Shown here: positions 23,977 through 32,739 of the stretch, one piece after another | Numbering within the stretch: position 1 is the stretch's first letter | Layout: every line of letters begins with the position of its first letter | NCBI GenBank assembly: GCA_002455425.1 | Contig: DKKT01000055.1 | Coordinates: 14,451 to 57,722, forward strand | Reading direction: 5' to 3' | Source: Chthonomonas sp. UBA6659 | GTDB lineage: Bacteria > Armatimonadota > Fimbriimonadia > Fimbriimonadales > Fimbriimonadaceae | DNA length: 43,272 nt | Position numbers and translations under genes: made by a program | Notes under the pieces: model-generated | Database searches by the model: none | What the model saw: only the letters and a program-made list of their open reading frames with translations | Told to the model about the DNA's origin: nothing

Positions 23977-24393
23977 GTGACCCTCAATCAATTCGTCGCC
24001 GACCGAAAGCGAGCGATCTTCGATCGTCTCACCAAGAAGCTCATGCCGGAGGAGGGCGTCTTCGATGAAGCCCTCCTTCGGGAGGGCTTCGCCAAGGCGT
24101 CGCCCCAAATGGGAACGGCTCGATTCGAGCCCCACAAGATCCACTTGGAGTTCGTGTTTCCTGATCCAGGCGGGGCCGCGATCGTGGTCACGGTGACTCT
24201 CGACCCGCCCGAGCGCATCGTGTTCCTGCCCGTGCCCGAGTGGGTGATCGAGTCGATCTGGCAAGGCGAGGTGTCCGGGTCGTTTCACTTCGAGACTGCG
24301 GCTCGCGCGCTCGCAGCTCATTTCATTGCCGAGATCGAGCCGGCCGACAATGCAAAGTGGTTCCTCCCCCAGCCGGCGAAGCGACGCGAGTAG
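23977..24393 (+). CDS. Small unknown protein downstream of lpdA
   Basis: 138 residues, GTG start one base after the lpdA stop, so very likely co-translated. It has a charged helical N-terminus (about 1-40), a beta region with HKIHLEFVFPDPGGAAIVVTVTLDPPE (about 53-80) and a C-terminal helix. No signal peptide, membrane span or known motif. Not recognised. The tight coupling to lpdA may reflect only operon position. Confidence 0.7.
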   Translation: MTLNQFVADRKRAIFDRLTKKLMPEEGVFDEALLREGFAKASPQMGTARFEPHKIHLEFVFPDPGGAAIVVTVTLDPPERIVFLPVPEWVIESIWQGEVSGSFHFETAARALAAHFIAEIEPADNAKWFLPQPAKRRE

Positions 24394-24407
24394 CGCATCC
24401 GATCGCC

Positions 24408-25175
24408 TCAGCGTGCGATCCGGTCGATCTCGTCAGGGACGTACCACGAGCCGTTCCGCTCGGCGACGAGATCGGGGAGAGGCACCCATCGTGAACCGAC
24501 TTTCACGCGGTCCGACCCAAGCGGAATCAGCACCTCGACTCCGTTGCGGGAGAGTCGAACGGCGTTCTCGACCGCTTGAATCGAGTAGGAACGCGCGATC
24601 GCCCATTCGCGAAGTTTGAGGAAGCGCGTCTCGGAAAGACGGCACCTAAAGGCGGGTACCTCGACCGTTCCGAATCGACTCGGGGCGTCAGGGTCCAGGC
24701 GACGAAACACGGCACTCGCGACGATCGATCGTGCTAGGCTCTCGATCCACGGGTCCCACTGCGTCCAATCTTGCTTGGCCATCACGCGACTCCCCTTCGC
24801 GGAGATGCCGCCACTGTCGCCGTAGGTGATGCCCAAGTAGCCGTATCCGGTCGCGACGTATTGGTAAGACGTTGCGTCCTTGATGAACCGATACTGATCG
24901 ACGCCGAGCGGAAACCCCGACGCCACGGGTGGCGTGTAGTCGCCGATCATCGCGCTGACCCGAGGTTTGCCCTCCATCCGATCGCGTCGATCGGTCTCCT
25001 CATAGTGGATGTCGATGATGCCTCGGTCGGAGGCACGCGTGACGGTGACGTAGACAGGATAGGTCTTGGTACGCGCGTTGTACCGGAGCGTCGAGCGCAC
25101 CTCGGGCCTCGCCCGAAAACCGCGCTGCTCGAGCCACGGAAGGTCGACGATATCGATATCTTGTGCAGTGATCAT
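24408..25175 (-). CDS. Unknown protein, paralogue of the upstream gene, copper amine oxidase N-like C-terminus
   Basis: 255 residues. It shares its architecture and many blocks with the protein encoded at 25197-25985: GFPLGVDQYRF, SAKGSRV, QDWTQWDPWIESLARSIVAS and the C-terminal LPDLVAERNGSWYVP. The last 50 residues look like the copper amine oxidase N-terminal-like domain, a beta-rich module common in exported proteins; here the lineage is only suggestive. Unlike its neighbour it begins MITAQDIDIVDLPW without a signal peptide, so it may be cytoplasmic or have lost its leader. It lies 21 bp after its paralogue. Tandem duplication is clear; function is not. Confidence 0.72.
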   Translation of the reverse strand: MITAQDIDIVDLPWLEQRGFRARPEVRSTLRYNARTKTYPVYVTVTRASDRGIIDIHYEETDRRDRMEGKPRVSAMIGDYTPPVASGFPLGVDQYRFIKDATSYQYVATGYGYLGITYGDSGGISAKGSRVMAKQDWTQWDPWIESLARSIVASAVFRRLDPDAPSRFGTVEVPAFRCRLSETRFLKLREWAIARSYSIQAVENAVRLSRNGVEVLIPLGSDRVKVGSRWVPLPDLVAERNGSWYVPDEIDRIAR

Positions 25176-25196
25176 GGGGTTCTTCCCAAAGGGGTT

Positions 25197-25985
25197 TCAG
25201 CGTGCGACTCGGTCGATCTCCTCAGGAACGTACCACGAGCCGTTCCGCTCAGCGACGAGGTCGGGGAGGTCGATCCAGCGACCGCTCACCTTGACCTTCG
25301 CGGCTCCGACCGGTACGACGACTTCACGGGTGCCGCGATTGAGGCGAACGAGGTTCTCCTCGACCCGGATCGTGTAGTCCCGGGCCGTGGCCCAGTCGCG
25401 CAGTTTGTAGTACTTGCCTTCGGAGATGCGGCAACGGAACGTCTCGACGTCGGTCCCGTCGATCCGGGAGGTCGGAGCCGGCTCGAGGCGGCGGTTGACG
25501 CTTCGGGCGACGATCGACCGGGCAAAGTCCTCGATCCACGGGTCCCACTGCGCCCAATCTTGCGGCGGTGCGACCCGCGATCCACGCGCTGAGATCGTAC
25601 CGTTGATACCGAACTCGACCACTATCTGGCCGTATCCAGTCGCGATATGGAGTCGGGCGTCCGAATCGTCATAGAGCCGAATCGCGTCGACGCCCAAGGG
25701 CAAACCGGACGCCGATCCACGCACGATCGGGGGATTCGAGAGAGCGGTGTTCAGCTTGGCGACGACGAACGTCCGTTGATCAGCCTCGTCGAATCTCACG
25801 CCGACGAAGGCGGTATCGGCCCGGCGGATACCACGACATAGGACGGTCCATTGGCCATTGGCTCGTTGCCTGAGCGACGTGCCTCCAAGAATCAGTTCCA
25901 TGCCCCGCGACGTCAGCACCCGAGTATCGATCATCGGGCTGTCTTGCATCGCACCAAAAAGGAGAAACAATGTGAGTGAATTCAT
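25197..25985 (-). CDS. Unknown protein, tandem paralogue with short hydrophobic N-terminus
   Basis: 262 residues. The N-terminus MNSLTLFLLFGAMQDSP could be a short signal or anchor. Middle blocks SGLPLGVDAIRLYDD, ISARGSRVAPPQDWAQWDPWIEDFARSIVA and FRCRISEGKYYKLRDWA match the downstream gene. The C-terminal VKVSGRWIDLPDLVAERNG-type module resembles copper amine oxidase N-like domains. The gene is 19 bp downstream of the frameshifted lipoprotein and 21 bp upstream of its paralogue, forming a three-gene unit. Family unknown; probably an envelope-associated protein. Confidence 0.72.
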   Translation of the reverse strand: MNSLTLFLLFGAMQDSPMIDTRVLTSRGMELILGGTSLRQRANGQWTVLCRGIRRADTAFVGVRFDEADQRTFVVAKLNTALSNPPIVRGSASGLPLGVDAIRLYDDSDARLHIATGYGQIVVEFGINGTISARGSRVAPPQDWAQWDPWIEDFARSIVARSVNRRLEPAPTSRIDGTDVETFRCRISEGKYYKLRDWATARDYTIRVEENLVRLNRGTREVVVPVGAAKVKVSGRWIDLPDLVAERNGSWYVPEEIDRVAR

Positions 25986-26004
25986 GGTTTGAGAACCTCG
26001 CTGG

Positions 26005-27296
26005 TCAAGGTAGCGTAAAGATCAGTCCTTCAACGGGGAATACGACGATCGGCTCGTACAAGGGCACTAGGTCCTCCCAGTTTCCTTGGTAGAATGTCCC
26101 GGCAACTAGTCCTGAGTACCGTGTTCCAATGTCATTCTGCCAGTATTCGGGAAGCGCCCACTCTGTCGCCGGGTTATTGTATGTAACACCGTAGGGATCG
26201 TAACGATAACTCGTTGAAGCGTCGATGTATTGGCCGGTCCATTCGTTGGTGACGACGTGGAAGTTGAATCCATATGCCGAGTAATTTGAAGGGATTGTGG
26301 AGTCGGTCCCGGCCGGGCAGAGAAGATTGGTCGTGAAGCCGTGAATCTGGCCATCGAAAGAACCGGTCAGGAGATGGGGAGTCGAGCTATGTCCGTGTTG
26401 GCTAAGTGCGATCTGCAGCCCGCCGGCGAAGTCCCTGCAATCCAGTTCTGTCCAGAACTGAGAATCCAACAATGCCGTCAGCAATCCCAAGTTGTAGGGA
26501 GCCTCTACCGCGATGTTCCCGTCAAAGAAGATTGGATAGAACCAGACTCCCGAGGGGAGGTACCGCGCTCGGCTCGTCGCCGATCGCAAGCTATAGTGCA
26601 TCCCGCGCGTCATCCAAGTCTTCACGTTTGGATCACCTGTATGACCGAACGCCCAGCGACACGTGTACTCCAGATAGTCCGCCCACGGCACAGCTTGGGG
26701 CGCGATCGGAGTCGCATCGACCAAGAACAATCGCTCCCAGGAGTCGAACGTCCCGAGCGTGCCATTGTTCCCGAGGAAAGAGTCGCTCTCGCGCCAGAGC
26801 GGCATATCGTATTTGACCTGGATGTCACCCAGCGCAACGAAGTTCGGCGTACCGGAAAGCTCAATCTGCAGGTCCACTTGCGACCCAGCCGGGAGTTCGA
26901 GGTACTCCATAAACGGCGCGATGGCGAGGGTACGGTACTCAGGGGGATTGCTCCACGTTCCGGTAAAGCTGTCGTAGGTGTTTGGGCCTGGCGAGGCAAG
27001 CCGCGCATCATCAAACGTGATCCAGCCGACAAGGTCGTACGGGCCGTGGTTTACGATCCGAACCGTAACGGGAATCGACGAGCCGCGCAAGTACGAAATG
27101 CCTCGAATCGGCGGTGATGCGGGGTACTCCACGGCCGAGTAAACCGCGTTGTTCAGGTAGTAGTCGCGGTCCGTAAGCGTCAGGTTGCCCTGATAGTCGC
27201 GCATTGTGATGCCGACGTCAGACCAGCGGGGGGGGGTTGACACGCCACGACGCTGCAGACGGCGGCGGCAATCGCGACGGCAAAGAGCGTCTTCAT
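26005..27296 (-). pseudogene. Lipoprotein gene interrupted by a -1 shift at a C9 tract
   Basis: An excellent start (ATG at 27296, AGGAGGGAGGA just upstream) opens a lipoprotein signal MKTLFAVAIAAAVCSVVAC with lipobox VVAC, followed by Gln and a run of Pro codons. The Pro codons are a run of nine C (27228-27236 on the plus strand). In this frame translation stops about 17 codons later. The long frame, starting RWSDVGITMRDYQGN and continuing about 405 residues to the stop at 26005, is offset by one base; ten or seven C would join them. The body is beta-rich with many Trp/Tyr residues and is not a recognised family. Base composition (about 50-55% GC) is below the neighbours, which suggests acquisition. 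It may be a pseudogene, an assembly error or a phase-variable gene. Confidence 0.75.
27228..27236 (-). repeat. Nine-base C homopolymer in the lipoprotein gene
   Basis: Nine G on the plus strand, read as C9 in the mRNA, directly after the lipidated Cys and Gln codons. Tract length sets the reading frame: n = 7 or 10 gives full-length protein, n = 9 does not. Confidence 0.85.
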
Positions 27297-27393
27297 CTCG
27301 ATCCTCCCTCCTGCGACGTGTGCCGCAGGGATCACCTACATCTTGATGACCGGATCGACAGAATGTCAAGCGTCACGCAAAAACATTGATTGG

Positions 27394-28752
27394 CTACGCC
27401 CGGATCAGGGCCAGAAGCTCGGCCGTCTTCTGCTCCATCAGCCCGCGATCCCCCCGAGTCTCGACGTTCAAGCGAATCACCGGCTCCGTGTTCGAGCCCC
27501 GAAGGTTGAACCGCCAGTCCGGAAACTCGATACTGAGACCATCGAGCCGATCGACCGTTCCGCCCGGATACGCGCTTTCCACCCGCCCGAGGACGCTCTT
27601 CACATCGGCGACCGTCGAGTTCACTTCGCCGCTACACGGATAGGCCTCGATCATCGCTCCGACAAGCTCGCCAAGCGTCTTGCCCGAGACGGACACGAGA
27701 TGGGCGATCAGCATGAACGGGATCATCCCGCTGTCGCAGTACCAGTGCCCTTTGAAGTAGTGATGGGCGCTCATCTCGCCGCCGTAGGTCGCGTTCTCGG
27801 CCCGCATCTTCTCTTTGATGAACGCGTGTCCGCTCTTGCAGATCACGGCTCGGCCACCGAGGCGGCCCACGATGTCGAGCGTGTTCCAGGTCAATCGCGG
27901 GTCATAAATGATCGTGTGATCCGGGTTGACCGTCAGGAGTGCTTGGGCGAGCAGTCCGACAATGTAGTAACCCTCAATGAACTGGCCGTGCTCATCGAGG
28001 AAGAAGCACCGATCATAGTCTCCATCCCAGGCGACGCCAAAATCATAAGGGGTGCCGGCGGTTTCGGCCGCCCGCATCCGCGCCTCCATGTCGGCGCGTG
28101 CTTCCGGCAAGATCGGGTTCGGTACCCCGTTCGGGAAGTGACCGTCCGGCTCGAAGTGCATCGGGTCGATCACAAGCGGGAGATGGGGCATCAGGGCTTC
28201 CATCGCCACTCCGGCCGCGCCGTTGCCTGGGTTGGCGAGAATCCGGAGCGGCTTCATCTCCTGCGGGTCAGCGAACGTCAGCAAGTGGCGGACGAAGTCT
28301 TCGTAAACGTTCTGTTCGCGGATCGTGCCTTGACCGCTGCGCTCCCAACGCCGTTCGTGCGCTCGCCGCTCGATGTCGTAGAGCCCAGTGTCCCCTGAGA
28401 TCGGCCGACTCTCCGAGCGCACCATCTTCATCCCGTTGTATTCGGGCGGATTGTGGCTCGCGGTAATCATGATGCCGCCATCGTAGCCGTAGGTGGCGGT
28501 CGCGAAGTAAACCATCTCGGTGCCGACGAGGCCGAGGTCGATGACGTCGACGCCAGCGGCGTTGAGTCCACGAGCGAGGGCGGCGGCGAGCTCCGGGCCA
28601 CTGAGTCGGATATCTCGGCCGATGCAGACGGTGTTTGCACCCGTCTCATCCGCGTAAGCGCGCCCGATCGCCTCAGCGATATCGGGATTGAGTTCGGTGG
28701 GCACGATGCCCCGCACGTCGTAGGCCTTGAAGCAAGGAAGAAACTGACCCAT
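27394..28752 (-). CDS. Phosphomannomutase/phosphoglucomutase
   Basis: 452 residues from ATG at 28752, preceded by GGAGGAG; an ATG seven codons upstream is less likely. Alpha-D-phosphohexomutase fold: FKAYDVRG at the N-terminus, the phosphoserine loop TASHNPPEYNGMK (Ser99), the metal loop WDGDYDRCF, the sugar-specificity loop GGEMSAHHYF and the phosphate-binding RGSNTEPVIRLN. It interconverts hexose 1- and 6-phosphates of mannose and/or glucose for GDP-mannose, LPS or exopolysaccharide. GEMSAHH is typical of bifunctional PMM/PGM. Downstream of the conserved unknown gene at 28807 after a 54-bp gap. Confidence 0.93.
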   Translation of the reverse strand: MGQFLPCFKAYDVRGIVPTELNPDIAEAIGRAYADETGANTVCIGRDIRLSGPELAAALARGLNAAGVDVIDLGLVGTEMVYFATATYGYDGGIMITASHNPPEYNGMKMVRSESRPISGDTGLYDIERRAHERRWERSGQGTIREQNVYEDFVRHLLTFADPQEMKPLRILANPGNGAAGVAMEALMPHLPLVIDPMHFEPDGHFPNGVPNPILPEARADMEARMRAAETAGTPYDFGVAWDGDYDRCFFLDEHGQFIEGYYIVGLLAQALLTVNPDHTIIYDPRLTWNTLDIVGRLGGRAVICKSGHAFIKEKMRAENATYGGEMSAHHYFKGHWYCDSGMIPFMLIAHLVSVSGKTLGELVGAMIEAYPCSGEVNSTVADVKSVLGRVESAYPGGTVDRLDGLSIEFPDWRFNLRGSNTEPVIRLNVETRGDRGLMEQKTAELLALIRA

Positions 28753-28806
28753 GGGCTCCTCCGAGTGTAGCATCGGATCTATGGGTCGAACTTGCGGGCA
28801 AGGTGC

Positions 28807-29682
28807 TCAGAGGAGGCGAAGCTCGGCGAGGTCGTCGAGCGGTTCGCGAATGGAACATGAGCCGATCGAGCCGAACAGCTCACGGTAGGCAGCGACCTCG
28901 TCTCTCTCCGCGCGGTGCTCGCCCCAACCCAAGCTTTCCTCCTCGAACACGAACGCGCCCGCGTCGGTCTCGGCAAGGATCGCCGCGATTTCGCTCCGCG
29001 TCAGGTCGTGGCTGTAGGCGAGGAGCCCGGCGATCGCCACGTTCAGGAAGCCGTGCATCCAGGCGTCGACGCCTGGGTCGTGGCGCCGAATCGGATGGTG
29101 CAAGCCGGCGGTCAGCTTGAACGGGACTTCCAGTTGGGCGCAGCCTTGGAGGAACGCGGCAAGAGCTTCGATCGAGGGGAACGCGGAGGGTTCGAGGCCG
29201 CCCGTACGAGCCTTCGCGCCGAGTTCGGGGGCGTCGGCCTCCGCGATCGCCGCGAGCGACTCGGCCTGGGTTTCGCCCCAGGGAAGTTCGAGGTAGACAA
29301 GGTCGAATCCAGCCCCCGCAAGCGCTTTGAGCGCGCCGCGTTCGGGCACGGCGGGTCCAGCTTTGACTTCGTAGCCGGTCACCAGGAACCGACCGGACCC
29401 TTCCGTTGCGAACGCTTCGATCGCGCGGAGATCTTGACGAAGGCCGTCGATCGAGGTCCCGAGTACCGAGAGGGACCACGGATCGGTCCCTCGCGGAGGC
29501 TGGGCCAGGAGATCGGGCAGCCACGCGACCGGACAGACGAACGCCTCGACGATCCACGACTCTTCTCCCGTCACATGATCGCCGTACTCGCGCGCGGCAT
29601 CCTCCATCGGAAGCGCGGCGGGCGGAAAAAGACCGGCGTAGTCGAAGACGCCGTCCAGGAGCAAACGCAGTGCAGCCGTCAC
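28807..29682 (-). CDS. Conserved unknown protein (FDYAGLFPPA)
   Basis: 291 residues from GTG at 29682, which overlaps the coaBC stop by 4 bases (GTGA); the longer frame runs into coaBC. It begins with a helix and the striking motif LLDGVFDYAGLFPPAALPM. Alternating alpha/beta segments follow (FLVTGYEVKAGP, FDLVYLELPWGE, VPFKLTAGLHHPIR, FLNVAIAGLLAYSHDL), which suggest a TIM-barrel-like enzyme with a conserved His pair in GLHHP. I recall the FDYAGLFPP motif from uncharacterised proteins of several phyla, but no function. No signal peptide; cytoplasmic. Confidence 0.8.
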   Translation of the reverse strand: MTAALRLLLDGVFDYAGLFPPAALPMEDAAREYGDHVTGEESWIVEAFVCPVAWLPDLLAQPPRGTDPWSLSVLGTSIDGLRQDLRAIEAFATEGSGRFLVTGYEVKAGPAVPERGALKALAGAGFDLVYLELPWGETQAESLAAIAEADAPELGAKARTGGLEPSAFPSIEALAAFLQGCAQLEVPFKLTAGLHHPIRRHDPGVDAWMHGFLNVAIAGLLAYSHDLTRSEIAAILAETDAGAFVFEEESLGWGEHRAERDEVAAYRELFGSIGSCSIREPLDDLAELRLL

Positions 29683-30878
29683 GATTGAGAGTTTAGCTGG
29701 CGAGCGATGCAGGTCTCCCAAAGAAACAGTGCGCACTCCAGCTTGCTCCGACGCCCGCTCTCCGCGACGGTGCCGTCAGCAAAGACGAGGGTCAAGGCAT
29801 TCGCATCAGCGTCGAAGCCGATTCCGGGGACGCTCACGTCGTTGGCGGCGATCGCCCAGAGCCCCTTGGCCGCGAGCTTGCGACGGGCGACGTCGAGTTC
29901 CGAGCTCGGCTCCGCGGCAAAGCCGATCAGCCTCACTCCGGGTTCCGCGGCATGGGCAAGGCCGGCGACCACATCCGGGTTCGGGACGAGGGTGACGCTG
30001 ATCGGCTCGCCCGTGCGCCGGTGCTTGCCCGATTCGACCTGCGCGAACCGGTAGTCGGCGACGGCGGCCGCACCCACGACCCATTGATGCCCGGGGAGCG
30101 CGGCGAAAGCCGCTTCTTCCATCTCACGCGCGGTTTGCACGGGGATCCGATGGGCTTCCATCGGAAGGGGCTCGCGTTGCGGTCCATGGATGACCGTGAC
30201 CTCCGCACCGAGCAACAGCGCGGCGCGTGCGAGGGCGGAACCCATCTTGCCGCTCGAACGATTCGTGAGGAAACGGACTTGGTCGAATGGCTCCTGGGTC
30301 GGTCCGCTCGTGATCAACACGCGCTGGCCTTCGAGGAGTCGACCCGCTCGAGCGACGCCTTCGATCGCGCGGACGATCTGGGGGATCGAGGCAAGTTTGC
30401 CCTGACCCTGCTCCCCGCAGGCCACCTCGCCTTCGTCCGGCTCGACGATCACGGCGGCACGAGATCGAAGCACGTCAAGTGCACTCCGCACCGGATCGGA
30501 GGCGAACATCGCGGGATTCATGGCCGGGGCCAGGATCAGGCGGCCGGTGTGGGCCAGGGCGATCGTCGTGAGCATGTCGTCGGCGATTCCGTGAGCGAGC
30601 TTGGCGAGCACATTCGCCGTCGCCGGCGCGACGACCACGGCGTCGGCTTGCCGGGCCCAGTCGATGTGGGCCATCCGCCCACGATCGGGCTCTTCGAACG
30701 TGTCTTGAAGACAGGGTTGACCCGTGAGGGCTTCGAACAGCGCAGGCGTCACAAACTTCGCCGCGGCGTCGGTGAGGCATGCCCGGACCGTGAATCCGTG
30801 GCGCATGAGCTCTCGGGCAAGGTCTGCCGCACGATACGCAGCGACGCTGCCGGAAATCCCGAGGACGACGGTGGGCAC
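29679..30878 (-). CDS. coaBC: Bifunctional phosphopantothenoylcysteine decarboxylase/synthase
   Basis: 399 residues from GTG at 30878, whose G is the last base of the upstream TAG. CoaC half (about 1-180): flavin-binding GISGSVAAYRAADL, the active-site His in HIDWARQADAVVVAPATAN, APAMNPAMF, and the Cys loop ACGEQGQGK. CoaB half (about 185-399): ITSGPTQEPFDQVRFLTNRSSGKMG, VVGAAAVADYRF, AANDVSVPG. It joins cysteine to 4-phosphopantothenate with CTP and then decarboxylates it, steps two and three of coenzyme A synthesis. Complete and apparently functional. Confidence 0.95.
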   Translation of the reverse strand: MPTVVLGISGSVAAYRAADLARELMRHGFTVRACLTDAAAKFVTPALFEALTGQPCLQDTFEEPDRGRMAHIDWARQADAVVVAPATANVLAKLAHGIADDMLTTIALAHTGRLILAPAMNPAMFASDPVRSALDVLRSRAAVIVEPDEGEVACGEQGQGKLASIPQIVRAIEGVARAGRLLEGQRVLITSGPTQEPFDQVRFLTNRSSGKMGSALARAALLLGAEVTVIHGPQREPLPMEAHRIPVQTAREMEEAAFAALPGHQWVVGAAAVADYRFAQVESGKHRRTGEPISVTLVPNPDVVAGLAHAAEPGVRLIGFAAEPSSELDVARRKLAAKGLWAIAANDVSVPGIGFDADANALTLVFADGTVAESGRRSKLECALFLWETCIARQLNSQS

Positions 30879-31210
30879 TAGTGGACGCTCTTGCTCTGCG
30901 CGTAGCGGGCGCTTCGCTGCACCCACTCCATGAACGTCTCATGGTTGTCGAGGACGTGCCGAGGCATCCGGACGTACTCCTTGAGCGGCTCCGCGGATGG
31001 GTCGGTCCGGAAGGGCTCCGCCCCTGGCAGGGACATCGCGGCCTCGAGATCGTCCGGGGCAAGCTTCAGACCGATATCCTCTCCCGAGAGGAACGCGAAC
31101 ATCTTCTCCCCGGTGTAGACCCCCATGCCGTTGAACATGCGACGCGCACGGACATCGAAGCCTTCGGCGGCCTTCATCATCTGTTCGTAACGAAGTGGCC
31201 TGTATACCAT
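30878..31210 (-). CDS. TfoX N-terminal domain protein
   Basis: 110 residues. The core RARRMFNGMGVYTGEKMFAFLSGEDIGLKL matches the TfoX_N fold (RRMFGGxGxYxxGxMFA). Only the N-terminal domain is present; Haemophilus TfoX/Sxy also has a C-terminal one. TfoX regulates competence with CRP in gammaproteobacteria, but the single-domain proteins are widespread and of unknown role. The gene leads the unit with coaBC (1-base overlap). A TACACT hexamer about 65 bp upstream (31273-31278) is a possible -10; no good -35 is visible. Confidence 0.85.
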   Translation of the reverse strand: MVYRPLRYEQMMKAAEGFDVRARRMFNGMGVYTGEKMFAFLSGEDIGLKLAPDDLEAAMSLPGAEPFRTDPSAEPLKEYVRMPRHVLDNHETFMEWVQRSARYAQSKSVH

Positions 31211-31347
31211 GGTCCCTTCGCGACTCCGGGGCGGCCGGTGAACGGGGTGTTGGGGAGTCGCGCTGAACCCCTAGTGTACCAAAATTCGGCGAAATCTCGT
31301 CGTTCTGTGGTTGCAGAAGCAAGGCACAGCAGGCGAGCCGGGCCAGG

Positions 31348-32607
31348 CTAGGCGGGGACGATCTTGCCGCGGAGCTCGCCGAAGCCGACGCGGTAGCCCT
31401 CACCGTCTGCGTAGGCCGACATCGTTACGACGTCGCCATCTTCGAGGAAGGTCCGCATTTCGCCGGTCTCGCGCATGGCGAGGGGTCGCGATCCGCGCCA
31501 ACTCAGCTCGAGCATCGAGCCGGCCGAATCCTCGGTTTCGCCACTGATCGTGCCCGTCGCATAGAGGTCTCCAGGTTCGACGCGAGTGCCATTGGAGGTC
31601 TGATGCGCCAGTTGCTGGGCAAGACTCCAGTAGAGGTACTTCATGTTCGAGCGCGCAATGAGCTGGGGCTGAGACATCCGCGCCGTCTGGAGGCTGACCT
31701 CGAGCACCATCTCGAACTGGGTTCGGCCCGATTGCTGAAGGTAGGGCAGTGGCTCCGGGTCCTGGGGCATACCCCCGATCCGGAACAGCGCAAGCGCATC
31801 AAGCGTCACGATCCAGGGGCTGACGCTGGTGGCGAAGCTCTTGGCCAAGAACGGGCCGAGAGGGACGTACTCCCATCGCTGGACGTCTCGCGCCGACCAG
31901 TCGTTGACCAGAGTCAGCCCCAACATGTGGTCTTCGGCGAGGTCCACCGGGATCGGTGCGCCGTCCGGGTTGCCCGACGCGAGAAAGTAGCCCAACTCAA
32001 GCTCGAAGTCCATTTCCTGGGTCGGTCCAAAGCTCGGCGACTCGTCGTTCGCGCCCTTGGTCTGCCCGTGGGGGCGGCGAATATCCGTCCCGCTCACGAC
32101 GACGGTCGATGCGCGCCCGTTGTAGCCGATCGGGATGTGGCGGTAGTTCGGGAGGAGCGGTGGTTGATCGGGTCGGAACATCCGTCCGACGTTCGACGCA
32201 TGGTGAACTCCGGAGTAGAAATCGACGAACGCACCCGGGCGCATCGGGAGACGGACGGCCGCCGGATCGATCGCGAACAGTGCCTGCTCCCGGAGTGCCG
32301 AGTCGTCCCGTAGCCGCGAGTTCCCACTTTCGAGGAGTTCGGCCAGTGTCGCCCGCACCGACCGAAACGCCAACGGGTCCTCCCATCGCACAAGATCACT
32401 CGCGTCCTTGGCCCCGGATAGCCAAAGCGGCAGCAGTCCGGCTTCTGCGAGCAAGCCGAGGTCGACCGCAAGGTCCCCGATGCGACTGACCAGACGCGGA
32501 GCCCCCTCCCGCGCAATCGAACCGAAGGGCAGGTTCTGGATCGGGAAGTGGGAGTCGACCGGTACCTCGACCCAAGAACGAGTCGATGCGGGCACGAGGA
32601 ATCGCAT
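31348..32607 (-). CDS. fahA: Fumarylacetoacetase
   Basis: 419 residues. Last step of tyrosine/homogentisate breakdown: fumarylacetoacetate to fumarate plus acetoacetate. Eukaryote-type FAH landmarks: VDFYSGVHHASNVGRMF (catalytic His and Asp region), GYNGRASTVVVSGT, EMDFELELGYF (Glu metal ligands), LVNDWSARDVQRWEYVPLGPFLAKSF and GTISGETEDSAGSMLEL. Full length for the family. No other tyrosine-catabolic gene is adjacent, so it stands alone. A TAAACT hexamer ends only six bases before the ATG, which suggests a leaderless transcript. Confidence 0.95.
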   Translation of the reverse strand: MRFLVPASTRSWVEVPVDSHFPIQNLPFGSIAREGAPRLVSRIGDLAVDLGLLAEAGLLPLWLSGAKDASDLVRWEDPLAFRSVRATLAELLESGNSRLRDDSALREQALFAIDPAAVRLPMRPGAFVDFYSGVHHASNVGRMFRPDQPPLLPNYRHIPIGYNGRASTVVVSGTDIRRPHGQTKGANDESPSFGPTQEMDFELELGYFLASGNPDGAPIPVDLAEDHMLGLTLVNDWSARDVQRWEYVPLGPFLAKSFATSVSPWIVTLDALALFRIGGMPQDPEPLPYLQQSGRTQFEMVLEVSLQTARMSQPQLIARSNMKYLYWSLAQQLAHQTSNGTRVEPGDLYATGTISGETEDSAGSMLELSWRGSRPLAMRETGEMRTFLEDGDVVTMSAYADGEGYRVGFGELRGKIVPA

Positions 32608-32613
32608 CCCGAC

Positions 32614-32643
32614 AGTTTATCCCCGCGTCGGACCGAGCCCGAA
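32614..32643 (-). promoter_or_regulatory. Putative leaderless promoter of fahA
   Basis: On the minus strand TTCGGG (32638-32643), an 18-bp spacer and TAAACT (32614-32619) end six bases before the fahA ATG, so transcription would begin at or beside the start codon. No Shine-Dalgarno sequence is present between them. Confidence 0.4.
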
Positions 32644-32673
32644 TTTTCAGGGTCGATGCAAATCCGGTCAGCT

Positions 32674-32679
32674 ATAATG
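32674..32679 (+). promoter_or_regulatory. Putative -10 box of the E1 gene
   Basis: A perfect TATAAT 61 bp upstream of the E1 ATG. The -35 position holds only GGTCGA. Transcription would start near 32686, giving a leader of about 55 bases with CGGAGGA. Confidence 0.5.
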
Positions 32680-32739
32680 GTGCATCCGGCGCGCTCGCGC
32701 TGTCAGTTTCAACGACGAAACGGAGGACCCTTACACCCC

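Noticed and set aside
22524..23987. 487-residue open frame antisense to lpdA
   Set aside because: Complement of a strongly conserved gene in high-GC DNA; composition is His/Asp/Val-rich shadow with no motif.
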